Notes: generated by a model not told the origin, from the letters alone. Shown: positions 33,792 through 43,017, counted from the stretch's first letter. The stretch: 64,000 bases of DNA from Sinomonas humi (GCF_000802235.1 NZ_JTDL01000087.1:42253-106252); one strand, 5' to 3'. Numbers and translations are program-made.

Positions 33792-33848
33792 CACGGTGTC
33801 CGGGCTGTGATCGAATCACAGCCCCGACACCGTGCCCGGTGATTTTCA
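33792..33848 (+). terminator. Terminator of the MHS transporter gene
   Basis: CACGGTGTC-C-GGGCTGTGA pairs with TCACAGCCC-C-GACACCGTG (one internal mismatch, 19-base arms, 5-base loop). ATTTT follows shortly after the stem. Confidence 0.88.
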
Positions 33849-33968
33849 ACTAGGCTCAATGCGAAACGCAGGCTGCACTCGAGCCCTACACCGCTCTGGA
33901 CCCCAAGCAGCCTCGCGACGCCGCTACCGGCGTCGTCGCTCTGCTCCCGGCCCCACTAACCTAGAGCC

Positions 33969-35006
33969 ATGCCGCCGCATGGAACCCGATCCGAGAAGCC
34001 CACCATGAGGGACGTCGGAATCCTCGCTGGCGTTTCCCAGAGCACGGTCTCCCATGTGGTGAACCAGACCGGGAAGATCCCCGAAGAAACCGAGAAGCGC
34101 GTCCGTGAGGCAATTCGCGAACTGGGCTACCGCCCCAACGAGACCGCGCGCAACCTGCGCCTTCGCCGCAGCCACACAATCGGCATGGTCACGGACCGAA
34201 TCGCCTCCTCCCCGTTCGCCGGCAGGGTGCTGCGCGGAGCGGAGGAGTTCGCGTGGGAACGCGGCTATCTGCTGCTACTCGTGGACGCGAAAGAGGATCC
34301 CTCGATCGAGTCCGCGGCCGTGGATACGCTGCTCGCCCGCCAGGTCGACGGCATGCTGTACGCCGCGATGTCCTGGCGGGGGGTCGATGCGTCGGCAGGC
34401 TTCACGAAGCTCCCGTCGCTTCTCGTCAACGCGTGGGCCTCAGGCTCGCGCAAGATCCCGGCGATCGTTCCGGCCGAGACGGAAGGCGGCCGGCTGGCTG
34501 CCACCGCTGTGATCGAGGCGGGGCACGAGAGGATCGCCTTCCTTGGCGGCCCGCAGGACGACCCGGCGCGCATAGAGCGCGAGGCTGGCTTCCGGAAGGC
34601 CATGGCCGACGCCGGAATTCCAGTCAACGAGCGATGGATCCTTTCGGGCGACTACCAGATCAGCAGCGGACATCTCCTGACAAGCCAGATCCTCGACGGC
34701 GGTGACTCGCCCACCGCCCTCGTCTGCGGCAATGACCGCATGGCAGTCGGCGCGATCACGGCGGCGCTCGAGCAGGGCCTGCGCGTCCCAGAGGACCTCT
34801 CGATCGTCGGCTACGACGATCAGGAGGATCTAGCGGACCAGATTGCGCCCGGGCTCACGACGGTCACGATCCCCCACTACGAAATGGGACGCACCGCCGT
34901 CGAACATCTCCTCGACGCCCTCGACTCGGGCCGCCCCCCGAAGGGCGCGACCATCCCTGGGGCGCTAGTTCGCCGCGGTTCCGTGGCCGCACCGGCTCAG
35001 CGCTAG
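33969..35006 (+). CDS. LacI-family regulator of the fructan/sucrose utilisation operon
   Basis: A 345-residue LacI protein with HTH near residues 12-40 (TMRDVGILAGVSQSTVSHVV), hinge (ELGYRPNETARNLRLRRSHT) and sugar-binding domain (SIVGYDDQEDLADQIAPGLT). ATG 33969 gives an N-terminal tail of 12 residues; ATG 34005 is also plausible. It precedes, in the same direction, an ABC sugar importer and a GH32 fructosidase. The perfect palindrome TTCATACGTATGAA (35149-35162) just before that operon, with the central CG step common in LacI operators, is its probable target. Confidence 0.9.
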   Translation: MPPHGTRSEKPTMRDVGILAGVSQSTVSHVVNQTGKIPEETEKRVREAIRELGYRPNETARNLRLRRSHTIGMVTDRIASSPFAGRVLRGAEEFAWERGYLLLLVDAKEDPSIESAAVDTLLARQVDGMLYAAMSWRGVDASAGFTKLPSLLVNAWASGSRKIPAIVPAETEGGRLAATAVIEAGHERIAFLGGPQDDPARIEREAGFRKAMADAGIPVNERWILSGDYQISSGHLLTSQILDGGDSPTALVCGNDRMAVGAITAALEQGLRVPEDLSIVGYDDQEDLADQIAPGLTTVTIPHYEMGRTAVEHLLDALDSGRPPKGATIPGALVRRGSVAAPAQR

Positions 35007-35013
35007 GACAACA

Positions 35014-35040
35014 GGCGGGTCGGCGCGGGCTGCACCCGCC
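35014..35040 (+). terminator. Weak hairpin after the LacI-family gene
   Basis: GGCGGGT pairs with ACCCGCC across 13 bases, eight bases after the stop codon. There is no T run. Confidence 0.4.
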
Positions 35041-35102
35041 GGGATGAGCTCCGCGCCTACCCGCTTCCCATCGTTTCAAAACTCCGCCCCCAGATGGCGG
35101 GG

Positions 35103-35162
35103 TTGACAGCCCTCCGAGATGTGCGTCACACTCATTCGCATCAGGTCGTTCATACGTATGAA
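35103..35162 (+). promoter_or_regulatory. Promoter region and LacI-type operator of the ABC/GH32 operon
   Basis: TTGACA at 35103-35108 is a consensus -35 box; the -10 box is not clear. The 14-bp perfect palindrome TTCATACGTATGAA at 35149-35162 lies 14 bases before the ATG at 35177, where a bound LacI protein would block transcription. Confidence 0.72.
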
Positions 35163-35176
35163 TAGAGAGGGTCATA

Positions 35177-36574
35177 ATGACTTCCTTCCTTTCGTCGCCG
35201 GTCAGCCGACGGTCAGTGCTGATCGGCGGAGCCGCCCTCTTGGGCACCGCTGGCCTCTCGGCTTGCAGCCCTTCGGGGGCCTCGTCGTCGGGCTCCAAGA
35301 CGCTCAACGTCGCCTACTTCGGAACCCAGCAGGCGGCTGACGCGACGGCCAAGGTCGCGCAGCCATTCATCAAGGCCAATCCCGGCGTAACAGTGAAGTT
35401 CAACGGGATCAACGGCACCGACTGGAACGACTTCTTCACCAAGGTCCTCACGCAGATCGCGGCGGGCAACCCGCCGGACATCGTGAGCGTCGCGACCGAG
35501 GGTGTCCAGCTCTTCGCGCAGAAGAAGCTCGCCCACCCGCTCGACGACTACGTCAAGCGGGACAAGGACCAGCTCGCCCCGTACTTCAAGGACGTCCACC
35601 CGAGCCTCGTCGAGGCCATGATGTACCAGGGCAACCTGTACGAGCTGCCCACCGATTTCAATGCCGGCAACATGTACTTCAACACGAACCTCCTGCAGAA
35701 GTCCGGTCTCCAGCTGCCGTCGCCTTCCTGGACCATGGACGACTTCCACAGCGTCGCCACGAGCCTCAAGTCGAATTCGGGCGCTGTGCCGTTCGACTGG
35801 GTCGTGCGGCTGTGGGGCTCGTGGACCTCATTCATGTACGCCAACGGCGGCAACCTCGTCACGGAGGGCAAGTACACGGGCGGCGACTGGCTCTGGAGCC
35901 AGTTCTACGCCAACGATCCGGCTGCCGCTGGCCGGGGCGGGGGCTGGAAGTGGGGCGCCCCGACTGCGAACTCGGACGCCGTCGTCGAATCCCTCGACTA
36001 CATGGTCGAGCTCGCCAACAGCGGCCTGTCTGCGAAGCCCGACGTCGGCGGCGGCTCGACGCTCCAGGGCCTCTTCGCGTCCAACAAGATCGGCATGAGC
36101 ATCGGCGGCGGCTTCTGGGCCGGAGGCCTCCACAACGCGGGCATGCAGAACGGTTCGTTCGACGTCCAGTTCTTCCCCAAGTGGAAGGTCCAGCGGCACC
36201 TGTTCGGCACGGGCGGCTACGGCATCTTCGAGTCCTCCAAGAACAAGGACCTCGCGTGGGAATTCCTCAAGTCCCTCGTCGAACCGGCGGCGATCGATGT
36301 CCTCACCTCGGGGAACTCGACGACGCCGGCACGCCGCTCCATGATGACGGCCGACCGCTACTCGACCACCGGCCCGAAGAACTGGCAGGTCTTCTACGAC
36401 ACCCTCGACAAGCTCCCCAACACTGCCCCCATCCCGGCTCCCCCGTACTACAACGCGATGGCGAACGCCCTCAACCAGCGCACCACCCAGGCCATGTCCT
36501 CGGGTAACGCCAAGTCGGCCCTCGACGGCCTCCAGCAGGATCTCGAAACCGCAGCAGCATCAGTCGGAAGCTAG
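35177..36574 (+). CDS. ABC sugar transporter, substrate-binding lipoprotein
   Basis: A 465-residue extracellular binding protein of family 1. The N-terminus has a twin-arginine-like SRRSVLIGGAALLGTAGLSA directly followed by a lipobox Cys (SAC), so the protein is exported and lipid-anchored, possibly through Tat. The mature part shows KTLNVAYFGTQQAAD, NGTDWNDFFTKVLTQIAAGN and PPDIVSVATEG, typical of oligosaccharide binders. The neighbouring GH32 enzyme suggests sucrose, inulin- or levan-type fructo-oligosaccharides as ligand. GAGAGGG precedes ATG 35177. It is the first gene of a four-gene operon. Confidence 0.93.
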   Translation: MTSFLSSPVSRRSVLIGGAALLGTAGLSACSPSGASSSGSKTLNVAYFGTQQAADATAKVAQPFIKANPGVTVKFNGINGTDWNDFFTKVLTQIAAGNPPDIVSVATEGVQLFAQKKLAHPLDDYVKRDKDQLAPYFKDVHPSLVEAMMYQGNLYELPTDFNAGNMYFNTNLLQKSGLQLPSPSWTMDDFHSVATSLKSNSGAVPFDWVVRLWGSWTSFMYANGGNLVTEGKYTGGDWLWSQFYANDPAAAGRGGGWKWGAPTANSDAVVESLDYMVELANSGLSAKPDVGGGSTLQGLFASNKIGMSIGGGFWAGGLHNAGMQNGSFDVQFFPKWKVQRHLFGTGGYGIFESSKNKDLAWEFLKSLVEPAAIDVLTSGNSTTPARRSMMTADRYSTTGPKNWQVFYDTLDKLPNTAPIPAPPYYNAMANALNQRTTQAMSSGNAKSALDGLQQDLETAAASVGS

Positions 36575-36576
36575 CA

Positions 36577-37533
36577 ATGACCACTCTCACCACCCGCACC
36601 AAATCCCTCAGGGCCGCCTCCGGCCCTGAAGGGGCCAGGGTCCGCAACCGCAAACGCGCAGCACGCCGCGAGGGCGCCTTCGGCTGGCTCATGATCTCCC
36701 TCTCGGCCGCCTCGATCCTCGTCTTCACGGCCCTGCCGATCGTCTTCACGTTCGTGCTCTCGTTCTTCTCGTGGGACATCATCAGCCCGCCGCAGTTCGT
36801 CGGCCTACAGAACTTCACCCATCTCGCGGCCGATCAATCGGTGATCCATTCATTCGGGGTGACCGGCCTGCTGGCCGCGCTCATCGTGGTGCTGCAGATC
36901 GTCGTCGGCCTCGCCATGGCCCTCCTGGTCCAGCAGCGAAAGTCCACCTGGGCCCGCTCGATCTTCCGGACGGCGTTCTTCCTTCCGCTGCTCGTCTCGG
37001 CGGCGTCGATCTCGATCGTGTTCAGCTACCTCTTCGATGATCACTTCGGCGTCATCAACTACTATCTCCAGCTCCTGCACCTCCCCGCCGTGGCGTGGCT
37101 CAGCTCCTCGGCCGGGGCGACGGCGACGATCGTCATCGTCGCGGTGTGGCAGCAGCTCGGCTTCGTCTTCATCCTGTTCGTCGCTGCGCTGGGTTCGCTC
37201 CCGAAGGACGTCCTCGAGGCCGTCTCCCTCGACGGGTCTGGCCCGATCAGGACGTTCTTCTCGATCAAGCTCCCCCTCATCAGCCCGACGATCTTCTTCG
37301 CCGCCGTCATCGGCCTCATCAACGCGATGCAGATCTTCGACCAGCCCTACGTCATGACCAAGGGCGGTCCGGGCGACGCGACCACCACGACCGTCATGCT
37401 CATCTACCGCACCGCATTCCAGAACATCCAGTTCGGCTACGGCTCGGCCATCTCGGTTGTCCTGTTCGTGCTCCTGCTCGTCCTGACCGGGCTGCAGTTC
37501 CTCATCTCCCGGAAGTGGGTGTTCTACTCGTGA
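36577..37533 (+). CDS. ABC sugar transporter permease, MalF/UgpA type
   Basis: A 318-residue inner-membrane permease with about six helices after a basic cytoplasmic tail of about 35 residues. The EAA loop that docks the ATPase is visible as LEAVSLDGSGPIRTFFSIKL with PLISPTI. It starts two bases after the stop of the binding-protein gene and overlaps the second permease by GTGA. No ATPase gene is in the operon; a shared MsiK/MalK-type ATPase elsewhere would be needed, as is common in actinobacteria. Confidence 0.93.
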   Translation: MTTLTTRTKSLRAASGPEGARVRNRKRAARREGAFGWLMISLSAASILVFTALPIVFTFVLSFFSWDIISPPQFVGLQNFTHLAADQSVIHSFGVTGLLAALIVVLQIVVGLAMALLVQQRKSTWARSIFRTAFFLPLLVSAASISIVFSYLFDDHFGVINYYLQLLHLPAVAWLSSSAGATATIVIVAVWQQLGFVFILFVAALGSLPKDVLEAVSLDGSGPIRTFFSIKLPLISPTIFFAAVIGLINAMQIFDQPYVMTKGGPGDATTTTVMLIYRTAFQNIQFGYGSAISVVLFVLLLVLTGLQFLISRKWVFYS

Positions 37534-38420
37534 GCACTGCCATCAAGCCCCAGCCTGCCCCGCCGTCGGCCATTCAGAAGGCGCGAATCCCGCACGCCGG
37601 CCGGCGCAAGGTGTACCGCGGGTTCGGCCTCGTCCTCCTGATCGTCATCGCGGCGGTCTTCGTCCTTCCGATCCTCTGGACGATCTCGACCTCCCTTCGA
37701 ACCCCGGCTCAGTCCTTCGACAACCCGCCGCAGTGGATCCCGCTCAACCCCGTCTGGTCGAACTACTCGGCCGTGTTCCAGCAGGTCCCGCTCGCGACGT
37801 TCTTCCTGAACAGCGTCTTCGTGACCGGCGCGATCGTCATCCTCCAGCTCATCACCTCCACGATGAGTGGCTACGCGTTCGCCCTCGTTCGCTTCCGCGG
37901 GAAGGGCGCCGTGTTCGCGATGGTCCTCGCGACCATGATGGTCCCGGCGCAGACCACGATCATCCCGATCTTCATCCTCATCAGGTACCTCGGCCTCTCG
38001 GACAACCTCTGGTCGCTCGTGATCCCGGCGGTCGGCGGGGCCTTCGGAACGTTCCTCATGCGGCAGTACTTCCTGCAGATGCCGAGCGAGCTCGCCGAGG
38101 CCGCCCGGGTTGACGGAGCCTCGAACTTCCAGATCTTCGCCCGGATCTACGCCCCCATCGCGCTCCCGCCGATGGCGACGCTCGCCGTCCTCAACTTCTC
38201 CGCCTACTGGAACGAGTTCTTCCGCCCGCTCATCTTCCTGCAGTCCACGAACAACTTCACGCTGCCCGTCGGCCTCGTCTCCCTCCAGGGGAACTTCGGC
38301 ACCGGGAGCGTCTCGATCGTCCTGGCCGGCGTCGTCATCGCCCTGATCCCGAGCATTGCCATCTTCCTGCTCGCCCAGCGCTACTTCGTCGAGGGAATCA
38401 CCGCGGGCTCGTTCCGCTGA
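37530..38420 (+). CDS. ABC sugar transporter permease, MalG/UgpE type
   Basis: A 296-residue partner permease with about six helices. The EAA loop reads LAEAARVDGASNFQIFARIY with APIALPP, and the C-terminus RYFVEGITAGSFR is the standard ending of this subfamily. GTG 37530 overlaps the first permease stop, so translation is coupled. The GH32 gene follows 18 bases later. Confidence 0.93.
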   Translation: MSTAIKPQPAPPSAIQKARIPHAGRRKVYRGFGLVLLIVIAAVFVLPILWTISTSLRTPAQSFDNPPQWIPLNPVWSNYSAVFQQVPLATFFLNSVFVTGAIVILQLITSTMSGYAFALVRFRGKGAVFAMVLATMMVPAQTTIIPIFILIRYLGLSDNLWSLVIPAVGGAFGTFLMRQYFLQMPSELAEAARVDGASNFQIFARIYAPIALPPMATLAVLNFSAYWNEFFRPLIFLQSTNNFTLPVGLVSLQGNFGTGSVSIVLAGVVIALIPSIAIFLLAQRYFVEGITAGSFR

Positions 38421-38438
38421 CCAATCCGAAAGAACACC

Positions 38439-40037
38439 ATGACCTCATCGCCTTCGCCCGTTTCCTTCGGCGAGGAAGCCTACCGACCCCAGATCCACTA
38501 CACGGCCGCCGAGACGTGGATCAACGACCCCAACGGCCTCGTCTATGCGGACGGCCTGTACCACCTCTTCTTCCAGAACAATCCGTACGGAACGAACCAC
38601 GCGAACATGTCCTGGGGACACGCCGTCTCCACGGACCTCGTCCACTGGAATGACAGGCCGGTCGCCATCCTGTGCGACGACGAGGAGCAGATCTTCTCGG
38701 GCAGCATCGTGGTGGACGAGGGCAACACGAGCGGCTTCGGGGCGCCGGGGAGTTCGCCGCTAGTCGCGATCTACACAAGCGCGTACGCGGAGGACTCCGC
38801 TCATCACGGGATTCAGGCGCAGTCTCTCGCGTTCAGCCTCGACGGCGGGGAGACGTGGACCAAGCACGAGGGCAACCCGGTCTTGGACCGCGGCTCCCGC
38901 GACTTCCGCGATCCGAAGGTGTTCCGCTATTCGGGGCCGGATGGCTCGTACTGGGTGATGGTGGCCGTGGAGGCGGTTGAGCGGAAGGCTGTGCTCTACC
39001 GCTCCGACGACCTGCGCAACTGGACCCACCTGAGCGACTTCGAGGCCACAACGAAGGTGGGGCTGATCTGGGAATGCCCCGATCTGTTCCCCCTCGCCGT
39101 CGACGGCGACCCCGAGAACGTGAAGTGGGTCCTCATCATCAACCTCCACCGTGAGGACGGCGAGGGCGGCTCAGCAGGGGTCTACTTCCTGGGCGACTTC
39201 GACGGCACCACGTTCGCTTCCGTTGGGGTGGGCGCATCCGCGGACGACGGCGGTGCTCCCGCCGCCGAATACGGGTGGCTCGACTTCGGCCGGGACTACT
39301 ATGCGACCGTCTCGTTCAACAGTGCGCCCGACGACCGCCGCATCCTCGTCGGCTGGATGAACAACTGGGACTATGCACGGAGCCTGCCGACCTCCCCCTG
39401 GCGCGGGTCTATGGCCCTCCCGCGCGAGGCCACTCTCCGCACCCGAGCGGGTCGGGTCGTTCTCGAGCAACGCGTCGTGCCGGGTCTCGAGGCCTCGGGG
39501 TTGCCCCGTTCGCTCGGCCTTCTGGACGTGCCCGAGGGCGTCCGCGCTCTCCCCCTGGAGTGCCGCGAGATCCCCTGCCTCATTGAGGCGACGTTCGACG
39601 CGGGCTCTGCCTCCGAGTTCGGCCTCGTGCTCCTGCAGCCGGGCGAGGGGCAGCCGGGCGAGGGGCGGTCGGGTGAGGGACGGTCGGCTGAGGAAGGCGC
39701 ACGACTGTGCTACGACGTCGAACGCGGGGAGCTCGCGCTGGACCGCCGATTCTCCGGGAACACAGAACTCCATCCGCTGTTCTCGTCCATTGAGCGGGCA
39801 CCGGTCGCTCTGATCGGCGACCGTTTGCGGCTCGAGATTTACCTCGACGCTGGTTCGATCGAAGTCTTCGCGCAGGGGGGCCAAGTGACTTTTGCGGAAC
39901 AGGTCTTCCCCGACCCGTCCAGCACCGGGGTCTCGGTGTACGCGGTGGGTGGGACCGCCCAGCTGGTTGCCCTGACGGTCACGCCACTCAAGCCGGCACC
40001 CGTTGTCCGCGAGCGGGAGTCGGCCCACGCGGTGTAG
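38439..40037 (+). CDS. Cytoplasmic GH32 beta-fructosidase (levanase/inulinase/sucrase type)
   Basis: A 532-residue family 32 enzyme with the three catalytic motifs intact: WINDPNG (nucleophile Asp), FRDPK (transition-state stabiliser) and ECPDLF (acid/base Glu). A C-terminal beta-sandwich ends near VSVYAVGGTAQLVALTV. There is no signal peptide, so it acts on fructosides brought in by the preceding ABC importer, releasing fructose. A four-fold 5-residue repeat (PGEGQ, PGEGR, SGEGR, SAEEG) sits in a loop of the C-terminal domain around residues 403-422, encoded by a 15-bp tandem repeat. It is the last gene of the operon. Confidence 0.93.
   Translation: MTSSPSPVSFGEEAYRPQIHYTAAETWINDPNGLVYADGLYHLFFQNNPYGTNHANMSWGHAVSTDLVHWNDRPVAILCDDEEQIFSGSIVVDEGNTSGFGAPGSSPLVAIYTSAYAEDSAHHGIQAQSLAFSLDGGETWTKHEGNPVLDRGSRDFRDPKVFRYSGPDGSYWVMVAVEAVERKAVLYRSDDLRNWTHLSDFEATTKVGLIWECPDLFPLAVDGDPENVKWVLIINLHREDGEGGSAGVYFLGDFDGTTFASVGVGASADDGGAPAAEYGWLDFGRDYYATVSFNSAPDDRRILVGWMNNWDYARSLPTSPWRGSMALPREATLRTRAGRVVLEQRVVPGLEASGLPRSLGLLDVPEGVRALPLECREIPCLIEATFDAGSASEFGLVLLQPGEGQPGEGRSGEGRSAEEGARLCYDVERGELALDRRFSGNTELHPLFSSIERAPVALIGDRLRLEIYLDAGSIEVFAQGGQVTFAEQVFPDPSSTGVSVYAVGGTAQLVALTVTPLKPAPVVRERESAHAV
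39645..39700 (+). repeat. 15-bp in-frame tandem repeat inside the GH32 gene
   Basis: Units of the form CCGGGCGAGGGGCAG repeat about 3.5 times at 15-base spacing with growing divergence (GGGCGAGGGG, GGTGAGGGAC, GGCTGAGGAA). They encode Pro/Ser-Gly-Glu-Gly-Gln/Arg units. The frame is kept throughout. Confidence 0.85.
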
Positions 40038-40200
40038 CCCGTATCGGGGTGTTCGCCGTCGTCGTGCGCAGCGTTCGCTTGAATCCGATGCGCCGGGGTA
40101 ACGGCCGAACAGCGCATCCCTAGCGCTGGCGCCCGTCGCACCGCGAGCGCCGACCTGAAGAAGCAGGCCAAGCCAAGTGCCTGCTGGAACGGAGGGCAGT

Positions 40201-40401
40201 ATGGGACTCGACGACAAGGCCAGCAACAAGGCCCAAGAACTCGGCGGCAAGGCCAAGGAAGCGCTGGGCCGCTCAAGCGACGACCCGGAGCTTACGAGAG
40301 AAGGCCAGCGCGACCAGGCGTCCGCAGGCCTCAAGCAGGCCGGAGAAAAGGTGAAGGACGCCTTCGAGGACGTCAAGGACGCCTTCAAGAAGCACGACTG
40401 A
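40201..40401 (+). CDS. CsbD-family stress protein
   Basis: A 66-residue hydrophilic protein with the CsbD pattern (GLDDKASNKAQELGGKAKEA, then LGRSSDDPELTREGQRDQ and AGEKVKDAFEDVKDAFKKHD), probably a flexible or helical stress-induced protein. ATG 40201 has GGAGGG eight bases upstream, so I prefer it to a start 24 bases earlier. It stands alone with its own terminator. CsbD proteins belong to general-stress regulons in several bacteria, but their biochemical role is unclear. Confidence 0.85.
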   Translation: MGLDDKASNKAQELGGKAKEALGRSSDDPELTREGQRDQASAGLKQAGEKVKDAFEDVKDAFKKHD

Positions 40402-40426
40402 GAATTTCAGTCCGAGAATCTCAGCG

Positions 40427-40464
40427 GCGGCCCTCCCCGGGAACGGGGAGGGCCGCTTGTCTTG
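40427..40464 (+). terminator. Terminator of the csbD-like gene
   Basis: GCGGCCCTCCCC and its exact complement GGGGAGGGCCGC form a 12-bp stem with a 6-base loop, followed by TTGTCTT. It begins 25 bases after the stop. Confidence 0.88.
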
Positions 40465-40512
40465 GGGGAACCCTCGCACAGGGTTGGCGCGTCCGGGAGA
40501 GCCCGGGCGTCA

Positions 40513-41616
40513 TCACCTTCCTTCGTTTGCCGCGGCGCCCTCGGTGCTCAGCAGCACCACCGTCGCCGCCGAGCCGAGTCCGAGCATCTCGGGTCCGTTA
40601 CGGCTGCACCAAGCGGCCTCGAATCCGGCCAGTGCAGCCGCCCCGCAGGGACCGACCGAAATGCCCTTCTCGTGCAGGAAGGCGAGGGCCTCGGCCGCTT
40701 CGGTGTCCGTGACCCCGATTGCGGCGTCCAGACTTTCGCAGATGGCGGGCCACGCGGTGCGGGATACCGTCCCGCAGTTCAGGCCCGCCATTGAGGTCGG
40801 TGCCGAGGTGTCCACCGTGACAGGATGGCCCGTGGCGAGCGAGGCTGTCACGCAGGCGGCGGACGCTGGTTCCACGGCGAGAACTCTGGGCCTCGTCGTC
40901 CTGCCCACGGCACGGTAGTGCTCGAGGGCGGACTGGAGGAGCGAGCCGACCCCGGTAGGGACCGCCACGATGCCTGCTGGTGTGGGAAGCTGCAGGTCGA
41001 TCTCCGCGAACAACGTCGAGTAGCCCTCGATGATCCAGCTGGGTATCTCTTCGTAGCCATCCCAAGCGGTGTCCTGGACGAGGACGTCGCCCTCGGTGGC
41101 CTCGGCGGCGGCCCGCGCCACCGCGCCGTCGTACACCACGCCCGTCTCGACGACGACGGCGCCCTCGCCGCGGATGGCCCGCCGGGTGCTTTCGGGCAGA
41201 CCTCCGGGCACGTAGATCCGGGCGGAAAGGCCGAGCAGGCGGCCCATGTGGGCCAGAGCCCTGCCATGGTTGCCATCGGTGGCGGTGACGAGGGTCGCCC
41301 CGCTCCCCGCCGCGACCGCTTTCAGATCCTCCAGTGTCTGGGCGGGAGGCAGTCCCGCCGCAGCGGTGAGGGCCCGGTTCACGGCCCAGGAAGCGCCGAG
41401 GACCTTGAAGGCGGGCAGGCCCAAGCGGCTGGACTCGTCCTTGACCCACACGGATGCGACGCCCCAGCGCTCAGCGAGTGCTGGCACTTCGATAAGCGGC
41501 GTGGGGGCATAGCCCGGCATGCTGCGATGGAACTCCCAGGCCGGCGCGAACTCTCCGTGGAAGGTCCATTCATGCTCGTGGCTCTTGAAGGACCACGGAC
41601 GTCTCGAGGCGTTCAC
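40513..41616 (-). CDS. PLP-dependent diaminopropionate ammonia-lyase-like enzyme
   Basis: A 367-residue fold-type II PLP enzyme. The Schiff-base Lys is in LPAFKVLGASWAV, a context close to DpaL. The cofactor-binding region TATDGNHGRALAHMGRLLGL and the glycine-rich GIVAVPTGVGSLLQSALEHY are intact. DpaL converts 2,3-diaminopropionate to pyruvate and two ammonia. The start overlaps the stop of the M20 hydrolase gene by four bases (ATGA), so the two form an operon. E. coli ygeX-ygeY shows the same pairing of a DpaL enzyme with an M20 hydrolase. A threonine-dehydratase-like activity on another amino acid is possible. Confidence 0.82.
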   Translation of the reverse strand: MNASRRPWSFKSHEHEWTFHGEFAPAWEFHRSMPGYAPTPLIEVPALAERWGVASVWVKDESSRLGLPAFKVLGASWAVNRALTAAAGLPPAQTLEDLKAVAAGSGATLVTATDGNHGRALAHMGRLLGLSARIYVPGGLPESTRRAIRGEGAVVVETGVVYDGAVARAAAEATEGDVLVQDTAWDGYEEIPSWIIEGYSTLFAEIDLQLPTPAGIVAVPTGVGSLLQSALEHYRAVGRTTRPRVLAVEPASAACVTASLATGHPVTVDTSAPTSMAGLNCGTVSRTAWPAICESLDAAIGVTDTEAAEALAFLHEKGISVGPCGAAALAGFEAAWCSRNGPEMLGLGSAATVVLLSTEGAAANEGR

Positions 41617-42896
41617 GCGCTCAGCTCCACAATGGTGTCAGCGAGCACGGAGACGCCGGCGAGGCAGTCCTCGGGCGTGGAGTATTCGCGGGGGTTGTGG
41701 CTGATCCCGTCGTACTGGCCGCGGACGAAAACCATTGCGGTCGGGGCGATAGCTGCCATCTCCTGGGCGTCGTGCCCCGCGCCGGACATAAGCCGCATCG
41801 TGTCGTAGCCCAGCTCCTTCGCCGACGCCTCGATCGCGTTCTGGATCTCATCGCTGAAGGGCACGGCACGGGTCTTTGCCATTCGCTTGGTCTCGACGCG
41901 AAGTCCCGGCTGCGACTCCGGGAGTGCGGCGAGGAACGCTTCAAGGTGGGCCTCGGCTTCGGCCATGAGGGCGTCGTCCGGGTTGCGGAGGTCCACCGTG
42001 ATCTCGGCGAGATCGGGGACGACGCTGGGCAGGCCAGGCGACGTGCGTACGTGCCCGACAGTCGCCCGCAGCTGGCCGTACTCGCCCGAGTTCACCATCC
42101 GCCTGACCTCGACGATGATCTGGGCGGCCGCCAAACCCGCGTCGGCGCGCAGCTCGGTCGGCGTCGTCCCTGCATGCGCCGCCCGCCCGTGGAGGGTGAC
42201 CTTCTGCCAGGAGATCGCTTGAACGCCCGTGACGACGCCGATGGCGTAGCCGCGCTGGGCGAGGATCGGTCCCTGCTCGATGTGGCATTCGACGTAGGCG
42301 TGCGGCGGGTCGAGCCGCGTCGGCCGCATGCCCTTGAACCCGATGCGCTCGAGCTCGTCGCCGAAGCGGAGGCTCGCCTCGTCGACCAGATCGTAGGCGT
42401 AGTCGAGAGTCAGCCTGCCCGCCGCGACGGCCGAACCGAGCATGTCGGTGCCGAAGCGGACGCCTTCTTCCTCGGTCCAAGCGACGACGACGATCGGGCG
42501 CCGGGTCTGGATGCCGGCGTCGTTTAGCGCGCGAACCACCTCAAGCGCGCCGAGGACGCCGAGGCAGCCGTCGAATGCACCGGCAGTCGCGACAGTGTCG
42601 ATATGGGAGCCGGCCATCACGGGCTTGAGCTCGGGCTGGATGCCCTCACGGCGGCCGAAGATGTTGCCCATCCCGTCGACGGTCACCTCAAGGCCCGCCT
42701 CCTGCATCCACGAGACGAGGAGCCGGCGGCCGTCGCCGTCCTCGTCCGTAAGGGACTGACGGTCGACGCCGACGAGGCCGGTAGCGGCGTCGTCGTACGC
42801 GCCGATCTCGGCGAGCTCGGCGAGCGAGGCCCAAAGGCGGTCCCCGTCGATTCGGAGTCTGGTCTTCTCTGTCTGAGGGTTGGGCGCGGTCGTCAT
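41613..42896 (-). CDS. M20 amidohydrolase, N-carbamoylase/allantoate amidohydrolase type
   Basis: A 427-residue metal-dependent amidohydrolase of the HyuC/AllC group. Metal and substrate motifs are visible: GSHIDTVATAGAFDG, TEEEGVRFGTDML, HIEQGPIL, GRAAHAGTTP, GAGHDAQEM and ISHNPREYS. Such enzymes remove carbamoyl or ureido groups from N-carbamoyl amino acids or allantoate. Coupled to the DpaL-like lyase, it may free an amino acid (for example from a carbamoylated or ureido precursor) that the lyase then deaminates; this is inference. A LysR gene is divergent, and an ATTTCA/TGAAAT repeat lies between. Confidence 0.87.
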   Translation of the reverse strand: MTTAPNPQTEKTRLRIDGDRLWASLAELAEIGAYDDAATGLVGVDRQSLTDEDGDGRRLLVSWMQEAGLEVTVDGMGNIFGRREGIQPELKPVMAGSHIDTVATAGAFDGCLGVLGALEVVRALNDAGIQTRRPIVVVAWTEEEGVRFGTDMLGSAVAAGRLTLDYAYDLVDEASLRFGDELERIGFKGMRPTRLDPPHAYVECHIEQGPILAQRGYAIGVVTGVQAISWQKVTLHGRAAHAGTTPTELRADAGLAAAQIIVEVRRMVNSGEYGQLRATVGHVRTSPGLPSVVPDLAEITVDLRNPDDALMAEAEAHLEAFLAALPESQPGLRVETKRMAKTRAVPFSDEIQNAIEASAKELGYDTMRLMSGAGHDAQEMAAIAPTAMVFVRGQYDGISHNPREYSTPEDCLAGVSVLADTIVELSA

Positions 42897-42972
42897 TGTC
42901 TCCTCCTTCTAGGCGCTCGGATCGGCGCTCCTTCGAGAGTACGGAGACGCAAGTGATGACGTCGATAAGATG

Positions 42973-42995
42973 ATTTCAACGAGTAGTCATGAAAT
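42973..42995. promoter_or_regulatory. Probable LysR binding site between the M20 and LysR genes
   Basis: ATTTCA-N11-TGAAAT is a 6-bp inverted repeat in the short divergent region, within an AT-rich patch, 23 bases before the LysR start. The geometry suits a LysR-type box. Confidence 0.55.
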
Positions 42996-43017
42996 TTATG
43001 CATGGATGGAGGCATCT

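Noticed and set aside
32322..33794. 490-codon minus-strand frame opposite the MHS transporter
   Set aside because: Acidic, Gly/Glu-rich shadow translation without any motif; the transporter on the other strand is complete.
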